Positions 56,664 through 64,000 of a DNA stretch of 64,000 nucleotides are shown here, one piece after another. The position numbers and the translations under genes were made by a program. Origin of the DNA: DATFNV01 sp963827935. GTDB lineage: Bacteria; Planctomycetota; Planctomycetia; Gemmatales; Gemmataceae. The notes under the pieces were generated by a model. It saw nothing but the letters and a program-made list of their open reading frames with translations, made no database searches and had not been told where the DNA came from. The stretch covers positions 248,001 through 312,000 of the forward strand of contig CAWHCN010000023.1 of NCBI GenBank assembly GCA_963827935.1. Reading direction: 5' to 3'. How positions within the stretch are numbered: the first letter of the stretch is position 1; each line of letters starts with the position of its first letter.

Positions 56664-57959
56664 CTACTGTTTCCCGTCCTCGTTCGGCTGGACCTGCTTC
56701 TGGGCTTCCCGCAACATGAACTCATGGTCGTTCGCGATCGCCGAATAATGGCGGTCGATCATGGCCGTGGACTGGTGGCCCGAGAGCTTGGCCACGACGT
56801 GGCTGTCCACGCCGGCGATGATCTTCCCCGTGATGAAGGTCCGCCGGAACGCATAGTGGTTGAACCGCTTGCCGTACTTCTTCGTCTGCTGGGCGACCAG
56901 TTTCAGACGGGCTTCCTTCCGCAGTTCCCACGCCTCCTTCGGCACCTCGATGCCGGTTCCTTTCCGCTTCTTCGTCGGCGACAGTGTCTTCATCACCTCG
57001 GCGATGGACTCCTCGCTCACGTCCAGTTCGATGCCCAGCCGCTCCATCTCCTTGAGACCGAATGCGACCTCGATGTCCTCGAACCGGCACTTGACCGCGT
57101 CGCCGGTCCACTTGTTGCCGAGGTTGTTGCGGAAGATCGGGCCGGTCGGGTGCTCCTCACAAAGCCGCCCGACGATCTCCATGCTGCGCTCGGTCGGGAA
57201 GTAGATGGCGCGGGGATGCTTTCGCCCCTTCGCCTCGTCCGCCGGGATGACTGCCCGCTGCTTGTCCGGCTGGAAGTGCCGTTTCTCCAACTCCTTCACC
57301 TCGAATGGCCTCGCCCCGCAGTCGTAGGAAACCGTAAGAAGGTCGCGGAAGGTGCCGTCGCCGACAAGGGCGAGCATCTCCTCGAACTCTGCGGTCGCGA
57401 CGATGTCGGAGCGGCGCTTCGCCTCCGGCTTGTCCATCCCCTTGATCGGGTTCCGCTCCATTCCGCGGTTCTTCACGGCCCAGTTGAACCCGCGCTGCAG
57501 GGCGGTGATCGCGCTTCGCTTCGTGGTCGGTCCCCACGTCTCGTGACCGTTCAGCCAGCCGGTGACGTGGCGGCTGGTCAGCTTCAAAGCCGGCAGGGTG
57601 CCGATCTTCACGCCTCGTTCGTCGCTCGCGCACACGAAGTCCTGGCAGAACTCCTCATACCGCCGGGTCGTGATCGGCTCCCGGTTCTCTTTGCACCAAG
57701 TGATGAAGTCGTCGAGCACCGACACCACGTCGTCGGTCGCCGGCTCCGGTGTGGAGGGTGCGGTTTCCTCCGGTGCGTCGATCAGCCTGCGGAATGCCTT
57801 CTCGATCTCGTCCGGTGCGTTCCACCGTCCGGTCTTCTTGCTCTTCTGTGGCCTGGGTGCCCCTTCAGGGTGTTCGCCCAGCCGGTGGTGCTGCCCCCTG
57901 ATCGTGACGCACCACTCCTTACGTTCTTCCCGATACCACGGACTCGCTTTGCGTGCCAT
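56664..57959 (-). CDS. int: Tyrosine integrase of the island, intact
   Basis: A complete 431-residue protein starts MARKASPWYREERKEWCVTI. The N-terminal arm-binding region is followed by a core-binding domain (VLDDFITWCKENREPITTRR). The catalytic domain has DCGARPFEVKEL (Arg I), NHYAFRRTFITG (H-x-x-R), LSGHQSTAM and the nucleophile tyrosine in DRHYSAI. An insert of about 40 residues rich in lysine (KTLSPTKKRKGTG) lies inside the catalytic domain. The gene starts about 135 bases from the tRNA-Phe 3' end, the usual place for an integrase next to its attachment site. Confidence 0.95.
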   Translation of the reverse strand: MARKASPWYREERKEWCVTIRGQHHRLGEHPEGAPRPQKSKKTGRWNAPDEIEKAFRRLIDAPEETAPSTPEPATDDVVSVLDDFITWCKENREPITTRRYEEFCQDFVCASDERGVKIGTLPALKLTSRHVTGWLNGHETWGPTTKRSAITALQRGFNWAVKNRGMERNPIKGMDKPEAKRRSDIVATAEFEEMLALVGDGTFRDLLTVSYDCGARPFEVKELEKRHFQPDKQRAVIPADEAKGRKHPRAIYFPTERSMEIVGRLCEEHPTGPIFRNNLGNKWTGDAVKCRFEDIEVAFGLKEMERLGIELDVSEESIAEVMKTLSPTKKRKGTGIEVPKEAWELRKEARLKLVAQQTKKYGKRFNHYAFRRTFITGKIIAGVDSHVVAKLSGHQSTAMIDRHYSAIANDHEFMLREAQKQVQPNEDGKQ

Positions 57960-58058
57960 TGGACGCCTCGGTCTGGCCCGACGACGTAAGGACTCCTCGC
58001 CCTTCGCTCGCCTACGTTATTCTCTGCCCGGATTCTCTGCCGGGACAAGCTGTTATGC

Positions 58059-58085
58059 GGGAAATACGGGAAAAACGTAGGGAAA
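58059..58085. repeat. GGGAAA repeats next to the attachment site, candidate arm sites
   Basis: GGGAAA occurs three times in 27 bases between the integrase start and the tRNA 3' half. Short direct repeats here are typical of integrase arm-binding sites. Confidence 0.35.
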
Positions 58086-58093
58086 CCTGCGCA

Positions 58094-58135
58094 CTGAAAA
58101 TCCTTAGGTCGCCGGTTCGATCCCGGCTCTGTCCA
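58094..58135 (+). tRNA. 3' half of tRNA-Phe (GAA), attachment site remnant
   Basis: The anticodon loop CTGAAAA is followed by stem and variable loop bases, a T-arm (GCCGG, TTCGATC, CCGGC) and the acceptor strand TCTGTCC-A. The 5' side that should pair (GGACAGA and AAGGA) is absent upstream. Only the 3' half is present, as left by integration into a tRNA gene. Confidence 0.75.
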
Positions 58136-58142
58136 CTTTAAG

Positions 58143-58174
58143 AAAGCCGCAATCTATAAGGATTTGCGGCTTTT
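58143..58174 (+). terminator. Rho-independent terminator after the tRNA remnant
   Basis: Arms AAAGCCGCAA and TTGCGGCTTT form a 10-base stem followed by T residues. This is the natural terminator of the tRNA gene. Confidence 0.75.
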
Positions 58175-58179
58175 GTCAT

Positions 58180-60021
58180 GTAAACAACCGCCGAACCCGT
58201 TCCGGGTGCGCACTGCCCTCGTTTGCTCGTCGAGGGAAGAGCAGGGTTTGCCGCGGGTGGGATGGCAGGCGCGGATCTGGGATCAACTGGTGTCGATTTT
58301 CTGCTCTGGGGAAGTCAGGCCCAGTTTCGCGCGCAGGTTTTGGTTCAGGTTCCAGGGCAAGAACGGTTCGATGTCGTTGGGCACCTGGCCCCCGGCCTCG
58401 GCGCAACTTTGCAGATACCAGTTGAGCCACAGCCGAGGATTGATCTGCCACAGCTTGAGCGTGGCCAAGATCGAAAAGAGCATCGCGGCCAGGCGGCCAC
58501 TCCACAGGGCTCCCGAACCGTAATAGTTCTTCCGCCCCAAAGCCGGCCCACGCAAGCGTCGTTCCGAAAGGTTGTTGTCCATCGGGATGCGTGGGTCAGC
58601 GACGAACTGCGTCAAACCCGACCAATGTTCTTGCAGGCTGGTTAACGCCTTGTCTACGGGCATACGCAGGTCAGGAGCGGCCAATTCGAGGTCGAGTTGT
58701 TGCCGCATGGCTGCGACGGCCTGCTCCAAGCCGGCTTGCCCAGCAAGGTCCGTCGGCTGGGCCAGTCGTTGTCGATTCCACCGATACAGGTCGCGAATGC
58801 GTCGCAGCCATGCCAAGGCCCAGGGCTTCAACTCGGGCCAGCCCTTGCCCACACGCACAAAGTCGCGGCGGACATGCGCCCAGCAGAACACCAACATCAG
58901 CGTGCCATTCTTCACCTGGAGCATGGCTTTATAAGCGCTGTAGCGATCCACCATCAGCACGCCGCCCGCCTGGGACGGGTAATGATCTTCCGGTACTTGA
59001 TGACTACGCGAGTCATCCAGGAGGTACACCACGGTATCTTCGCTGTTGAAGACCCACAGCCACCAACCAAAGCCCACCTTGCCTTGCTGTTCCACGAAGA
59101 CCAGCCAGCGGGTCTCATCGGCCTGCTTATAGTGCGACTGGCGGTTGCGTTGCCGCAGTGCTTCCATGATCGGCGCAAACAGCGGCTCCAACCGCTGCAA
59201 CCCATCGGTGACGGTGCCCGCCGCCAGGTCCAGCCCCAACAACCGCCATTGCTCGAGCAACCGTTGCGTCGGCCGATAACTGGCGAACTTGTCCAGCAGG
59301 ATTTCCACCCACACCGATACGCCCAGCAGCGACTTAGGGATCAACTTGGGCGCTGGCGGCGCCGTGACCGTGCGCAGGCCCCGGACAGCCACAAGTCCGC
59401 TGGCCCCGCCGCCGGTGGATCACGCGGCGATAGACGCTGACTTCGATTTCGAGCTGTTCCGAATCTTCGCTGCCGCACGCTTTCAGCGGCAGGCCACACT
59501 GCGGACAGTTCTGGTCCGCTGCGGGCAGGTCGATGAACTGCTCACGAGTGGGCAGGTGGCTGTAATCGCGGCGCTTTGGAGCGGGCTGACCGGGTTGGCG
59601 ACCGCGTTGGCGTTTCGGCTTGGCTTGCGTGGGGTCATCGAGATCGTTGGAGCGGTCGCTACCGGAGTGCTTCTCGGAGCGGCGTCCAAAGCGTTCGGCT
59701 TGCAGCTTGCGATTCTCGCCGCGGAGCTGTTCGTTTTCCTGTTCCAACGCCGCGATTCGCTCCACGGCATCGGCGTGTCGGCTCCGCCAATACCCGGCCT
59801 GTTGCCGCAACTCCAAATTCTCACGCCGCAGGCTGGACACTTCGGCGCCAACTGATCCACTTCTGCCAAACGCCGCGCAACCAGCGCGGTCAAAGCCGCG
59901 CTTGCGGACACCGCCTCCAGAGGTGGGAGCAACACGCCATCCATGACAGCTGTGTTGTATGATCAGATTCCCGATAGGAAAGCTCGGGTCGCTCCAGAGA
60001 ACGGGTTCGGCGGTCGTTTAC
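58180..60021 (-). mobile_element. IS66 insertion sequence, 1,842 bases
   Basis: The left end GTAAACAACCGCCGAACCC and the complement of the right end, GTAAACGACCGCCGAACCC, are terminal inverted repeats starting GTAA as in IS66. The 8-base target duplication TTTGTCAT is at 58172-58179 and 60022-60029. It sits right at the T-run of the tRNA terminator. Confidence 0.95.
58283..59944 (-). CDS. IS66-family transposase (TnpC), two frame breaks
   Basis: The start at 59944 (MDGVLLPPLEAVSASAALTA) leads into a coiled coil (VERIAALEQENEQLRGENRK), a zinc finger (CPQCGLPLKACG), and the long DDE domain with WKxxDETRW-like ADETRWLVFVEQQGKVGFGW, LLVFCWAHVRRDF and DNNLSERRLRGPALGRKNYY. Frame breaks lie near 59849 and 59390; the second sits in a C run. 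Neither is at a poly-A site. TnpA and TnpB, often present in IS66, are absent. Confidence 0.85.
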
Positions 60022-60043
60022 TTTGTCATGCGCCGGCTAGCTA

Positions 60044-61473
60044 GTGCCGCACCGCGGAAACGGCGTAGCACGAAAACTGGACATGGCGTATCTTGCCTGG
60101 TCCCTCGATTGTGAGGCGGGAGATCGACCTATGCCAGGGAAGGCCGCGAAGATCATCGTCAGCGAAAGGCAGCAGGTTCTGCTGCAGGAATTCAGCAAGT
60201 CGCGTACGGTCGCCAAGTGCGTGGTGCAGCGGGCGACGATCATTTTGCTGGGATTCGCCGGCCTGCTGAACGAGGAGATCGCCTCGCGGGTCGGCCTCAA
60301 CCGACTGCAGGTGGGCCTCTGGCGGCAGCGCTGGCGGGACGCGTGGGATTCGCTGTGCGTGTGGGAATGTACCGAACCGCACCGTCTGCGTGAGGCGATC
60401 GTCGACATCCTCTCCGACGCCCCGCGACCGGGTGCCCCGGCGACGTTCACCGCCTTTCAGGTGTCCCAGATCGTGGCGTTAGCGTGCGAGCCGCCGAAGT
60501 TGTCGGGCCGGCCGATCGACCACTGGACGCTCCGGGAACTGCGCGACGAGGCGATCGCGCGGCAGATCGTGGAGGCTATTTCCGTGTCTCAGGTTGGCCG
60601 CTTCCTGCAGCAGGCCGCCGTGCAGCCGCACCGCAAGAAAATGTGGCTCAACACCACGGAGAAGGACCCCCAGAAGTTCCTGGCCGAGGTCGAAAACGTT
60701 TGCCGAACCTACCTCGAGGCGCCGATGAAAGCGGCGGACGGCACGCACACGGTGAGCGTGGACGAGGCGACCTCGCTGCAGGCCATCGAGCGGAACGCCC
60801 CCGACAAGCCGGCCCAACCCAACAGCGTACCGAAGCAGGAATTCGAATACACCCGGCACGGGACGACGACGCTGACCGCCGGTCTGGACGTGGTGACGGG
60901 GATGATCGTCTGCCCAACGCTGGAGGCGACCCGTACCGAAGCGGAGTTCGTCGCGCACATCACCCGGACCGTGGACACCGACCCCACCGCCGAATGGCTC
61001 TTCGTGGTCGACTGCCTCAACACGCACATGTCGGAAAGCCTGGTGAAGTTCGTCGCCCAACGCTGCGGCGTGCCCGATGAACTGGGGAAAAAAACGACAG
61101 CGGCATCCTCGAATCGATGGCTACGCGGAAGGAGTTTCTGTCGGACGCTGCCCACCGGATCCGCTTCGTCTACCTCCCGAAGCACAGTTCGTGGCTGAAC
61201 CAGATCGAGATCGTGTTCGGGATCATCCACCGGAAGCTGCTGCGGTGCGGAAACTTCACGTCAGTGACGGACCTGGAAGCGCAGTTGCGGGAATTCATGG
61301 ACTACTACAACGCTACGATGGCCCACCCCTTCGCCTGGACTTACACCGGCAAGCCGGTGCAGAAGCAACGCCGCGCGAGCTTCGTCGCACCGCACCGCCG
61401 CCTCAAACTGGGGAAAATCCAGCGACTGGCGGAAGCCGCTGCCTTATGCAATGATGCTTGAGAGATGCGGCAC
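60044..61473 (+). mobile_element. IS630 insertion sequence, 1,430 bases
   Basis: Ends GTGCCGCACC and the complement of the right end, GTGCCGCATC, are inverted repeats. The element is flanked by TA on both sides (60042-60043 and 61474-61475), as in IS630/Tc1 elements. Confidence 0.9.
60131..61461 (+). CDS. IS630-family transposase with a poly-A -1 frameshift site
   Basis: ATG 60131 starts MPGKAAKIIVSERQQVLLQE. A helix-turn-helix region precedes the DDE domain (SVDEATSLQAI for the first Asp, VVDCLNTHMS for the second). At GGG AAA AAA ACG (61085-61096) frame 0 fails. A -1 shift on seven A yields KKNDSGILESMATRKEFLSD and the last catalytic block SSWLNQIEIVFGIIHRKLL with the Glu. The Glu is therefore made only after the shift. 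Product about 443 residues. Confidence 0.9.
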
Positions 61474-61475
61474 TA

Positions 61476-61653
61476 GTGCGCCCTCAAGCGTGGACGACAT
61501 CGACTATCTGCCACCGGTGTGGCACGCCGAGGAGCTGTTTCTGGGCCGCACCGGCTACCGGCCCGTTCACCTGCCCATTTTCCGCGGCGACTGCCTGATC
61601 CGCACCCGGGCCGTGGAGGAACGGTACGCGTCCAATCGGGGCGGCCTCACGAG
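61476..61653 (+). pseudogene. Possible C-terminal fragment of a gene cut by IS630
   Basis: Just right of the IS630 element a frame reads DDIDYLPPVWHAEELFLGRT and VHLPIFRGDCLIRTRAVEER, which looks like real protein. It has no start and runs on into the antisense of the zinc-ribbon gene. The original stop is unclear. I recognise no family. Confidence 0.35.
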
Positions 61654-61911
61654 TCACCACGTGCCCAGCAATTCGAGCGTTAGCCGGCCCAAGCTCTCCT
61701 CGTCCACCGTCGCCGTGCCGCCACAACAGGGGCAGCGATCCGCGCCGCGGCGGGCCAGGGCGGCGGCCACGGAATCCTCGACAGTTTCGCCGTCGCCGAG
61801 CACGCCCCACGGCCCCTCCTCCGTGACGCGCTCGAAGACAAGGGCGGCCGGCGTGTCGGGGGAGGTTTCGAAGCGGCGCTCACAAATGGGGCAGAACAGT
61901 TCGACGTGCAT
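61654..61911 (-). CDS. Small zinc-ribbon protein
   Basis: The ATG at 61911 follows GGAGGTGGCC. The product has 85 residues. An N-terminal CPIC and a later CPCCGG pair can form a zinc ribbon around an acidic middle region (DTPAALVFERVTEEGPWGVL). No partner gene is evident. It belongs to the chromosomal side of the island edge. Confidence 0.7.
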   Translation of the reverse strand: MHVELFCPICERRFETSPDTPAALVFERVTEEGPWGVLGDGETVEDSVAAALARRGADRCPCCGGTATVDEESLGRLTLELLGTW

Positions 61912-62182
61912 GGCCACCTCCGCGCGGCTGAGGACGGGTTAGATCAATGGGCGAAACTATCGCAAGTCCGATACCAATCGGCCGAGCATCCGCCTGATTG
62001 CGGGCGGCCAAGGACGCAACCATCGACGGCGGCCCGAGTTCGGTGCTCCTGGGCCGAGCGAGACCAGGCGCTGCCACCCCCCACTCTGTGTTTTTTTGCG
62101 CGACGGATTACAAAACCAGGGACCGTTCTTTACAAATGAACACCAGGCGTCTGTCCCGCTTGCCCGGCCGGGAGACTTTCCC
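61912..62182. other. Intergenic region between the divergent zinc-ribbon gene and recG
   Basis: It should contain both promoters. A frame from ATG 62136 is out of phase with recG and not supported. Confidence 0.4.
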
Positions 62183-64000
62183 GTGTCCACCCCGCTGTCC
62201 CGCTCTGCCGAATCCAACCCCCTTGGGCAGGTCGTTTCCAACCTGCGCGGTGTCACGGAACTGCGCGTCGAACAGCTTCGCCGCCTGGGCGTCATCACCG
62301 TCGGTGACCTGCTCTTCCACTTCCCGCGGACCTACGAGGACCTAACCGACGATCGGCCGATCAGCGCCCTGACCGATGGGACGCTCCAAACCGTCCGCGG
62401 CGAAATCGTCGAGATTCCGGATGGGAAATACCTGCCCGATGGCCGCAGTGTTGTCAGCGTGGTCATCAGCGACGACGGACAGCACATTCTCGAAGCCGTT
62501 TGGTTCAACCAGCCACGGGCGGTCAGCCGATTTCGGTACGGCCAGCGCGTCGCCTTCAGCGGCAAGCCGAAGTGGTTCCGCGACCACTGGACCATGAGCA
62601 GCCCGCGCGTGCAGCCGATCGACGCCCAGACCCAGGAAACGCAGCGCGTCGTGCCGGTCTATCCGCTCACCGAGGATCTGCGGCTGGAGCGTCTGCGCAG
62701 CCTGATGCAGCAGGCGGTTGACCGGTTCGCCGGCCATTTGCCCGAGGTGCTGCCGCCGTCCCTGCGCGAACGACAGAAGTTCCCTCCGGTGGCTGAAGCC
62801 ATCCGATTGGTCCATTTTCCTGAAAGGCTGGACGAGGCGCAGCTGGGCCGGCGCCGGTTCGTGTACGAGGAGTTCCTGCTCCTGCAGCTGGCCCTGGGGC
62901 TACGGCGGCGCGAGCTGCGCGACCGGCAGCGGGCCCCGGTCCTGCCAGTGACGCCGCAGATCGACGCCCGCATCCGCCGGCTGTTCCGCTTCCGTCTGAC
63001 TGCCGATCAGGACCAGGCCGTGGCCGCTATCTGCCGCGACCTGGCGGGCGATCGGCCGATGCAACGGCTGCTCCAGGCCGACGTCGGCGCCGGCAAGACG
63101 GCGGTGGCCGTCTACGCCCTGCTGGTGACCGTCGCCAACAAGCACCAGGCCGTCCTGATGGCACCGACCGAAGTCCTGGCCCAGCAGCACTGGCACACGC
63201 TCGAAAGCTACCTGGCCCAGAGCCGCGTGCGCCGTCTCCTGCTGACCGGCGGCCTGACGGCGAAGGAGCGCCGCGAAGCGCTGGCCGCCATCCGCGCGGG
63301 CGACATCGACCTGGTCGTCGGCACGCAGGCCCTGGTCCAGGAGGATGTGCAGTTCGCTCGGCTGGGGCTGGTGGTCATCGACGAGCAGCACAAGTTTGGC
63401 GTCAACCAGCGGGCCCGGGTCAAGCGGCTCGGGGTCGATCCGCACTACCTGGTGATGACCGCGACGCCGATCCCGCGGACGATGGCGTTGACCGTCTTCG
63501 GCGATCTGGACGTGACGGTCATGCGCCAGTTGCCGCCCGGCCGCAAACCGGTGCGGACGCGATCTCTGCACGCCAGCCAGCGCACCGGACTGTACGACCA
63601 GCTCGCCAAGGATTTACGGCAGGGTCGGCAGGCATATGTCGTCTGCCCCCTGGTGGAGGAATCGGAAACGCTGGACCTGAAAGCGGCCGCCCAGACCTAC
63701 GAGGACTTGCAAGCCGGGCCGTTCCACGAGTTTCGCGTCGGCCTGCTGCACGGCCGGATGGACGACGAGGCCAAGGCCGACGTGATGGCCCGCTTCCGCC
63801 GCGGCGAGATCGACGTGCTGGTCTGCACCTCGGTAGTCGAGGTTGGCATCGACGTGCCCAACGCCACGCTGATGGTGGTGGAGCACGCCGAGCGGTTCGG
63901 CCTTTCGCAGCTCCATCAGTTTCGCGGGCGGATCAGCCGCGGGACGGTGCCGGGGCAGTGCTACCTGTTTGCCGACCCGGCCAACAAGGAGGCGAGCGAA
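62183..64000 (+). CDS. recG: ATP-dependent DNA helicase RecG, cut by the right window edge
   Basis: RecG remodels stalled replication forks and Holliday junctions. The GTG start at 62183 follows GGGAGACTTTCCC. The wedge domain comes first (VGDLLFHFPRTYEDLT). The helicase has QADVGAGKTAVAVYALL (Walker A), MAPTEVLAQQH, VVIDEQHKFGVNQR (motif II, DEQH), VMTATPIPRTMALTVFGDLD, EVGIDVPNATLM and QFRGRISRGTVPGQCYLF (motif VI, usually LRGRVGRG). 606 codons are visible and the frame is open at the edge. The gene is unbroken, unlike many island genes. Confidence 0.95.
   Translation, partial: MSTPLSRSAESNPLGQVVSNLRGVTELRVEQLRRLGVITVGDLLFHFPRTYEDLTDDRPISALTDGTLQTVRGEIVEIPDGKYLPDGRSVVSVVISDDGQHILEAVWFNQPRAVSRFRYGQRVAFSGKPKWFRDHWTMSSPRVQPIDAQTQETQRVVPVYPLTEDLRLERLRSLMQQAVDRFAGHLPEVLPPSLRERQKFPPVAEAIRLVHFPERLDEAQLGRRRFVYEEFLLLQLALGLRRRELRDRQRAPVLPVTPQIDARIRRLFRFRLTADQDQAVAAICRDLAGDRPMQRLLQADVGAGKTAVAVYALLVTVANKHQAVLMAPTEVLAQQHWHTLESYLAQSRVRRLLLTGGLTAKERREALAAIRAGDIDLVVGTQALVQEDVQFARLGLVVIDEQHKFGVNQRARVKRLGVDPHYLVMTATPIPRTMALTVFGDLDVTVMRQLPPGRKPVRTRSLHASQRTGLYDQLAKDLRQGRQAYVVCPLVEESETLDLKAAAQTYEDLQAGPFHEFRVGLLHGRMDDEAKADVMARFRRGEIDVLVCTSVVEVGIDVPNATLMVVEHAERFGLSQLHQFRGRISRGTVPGQCYLFADPANKEASE

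Noticed and set aside
56277..57989. A 570-codon plus-strand frame over the integrase
   Set aside because: Antisense to an intact tyrosine integrase with all catalytic residues.

Overview
This GC-rich window reads as planctomycete DNA, probably near Gemmata. The evidence is one very large Ser/Thr kinase with TPR and WD40 repeats, tyrosine integrases of the style common in that group, and a dense set of insertion sequences. Everything left of about 58.14 kb looks like a genomic island or mobilizable element. Its right edge is marked by the 3' half of a tRNA-Phe gene beside an intact integrase. Beyond that edge lie two more insertion sequences and then ordinary chromosome (a zinc-ribbon gene and recG, which runs off the right end).

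Layout. 0-3.1 kb: minus-strand mini-genes and a DNA methyltransferase, typical element backbone. 3.7-6.4 kb: a J-domain-like small protein and an AbiE toxin-antitoxin pair with a clear operator and promoter. 6.4-25.7 kb: a five-gene minus-strand locus encoding a DUF1998 superfamily-2 helicase, a SNF2-type helicase, a large adenine DNA methyltransferase, an SMC/Rad50-like ATPase, and a protein fusing a Schlafen-type AlbA_2 domain and an ATPase domain to a catalytically degenerate prokaryotic Argonaute. The helicases and methyltransferase resemble class 1 DISARM (DrmA/B, DrmD, DrmMI). The ATPase and AlbA-Argonaute sit where the nuclease gene might be expected. This is the most interesting system here. 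26.0-32.9 kb: a methylase-helicase polyvalent protein and more mini-genes. 33.5-45.2 kb: two MobF relaxase paralogues (one decayed, one full length), a duplicated structured-RNA candidate, a toxin-antitoxin pair, an integrase, and a candidate oriT region. 45.5-57.96 kb: a disrupted unknown gene, the kinase, integrase remnants, an excisionase-like gene and the island integrase.

Six insertion sequences have boundaries fixed to the base by inverted repeats and target duplications: two ISL3-like, two IS701-like, one IS66 and one IS630. One splits the DISARM-like methyltransferase, one truncates an integrase, and one splits an unknown gene. Removing each of these three together with one target copy restores the host reading frame. 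Four transposases from three families carry a run of 7-9 A exactly where a -1 frameshift is needed.

Caveat: many other genes contain single-base frame breaks. They may be real decay or assembly errors, and I cannot tell which from the sequence. Function calls rest on motifs read by eye. No database search was run, and coordinates of short motifs may be off by a base or two.
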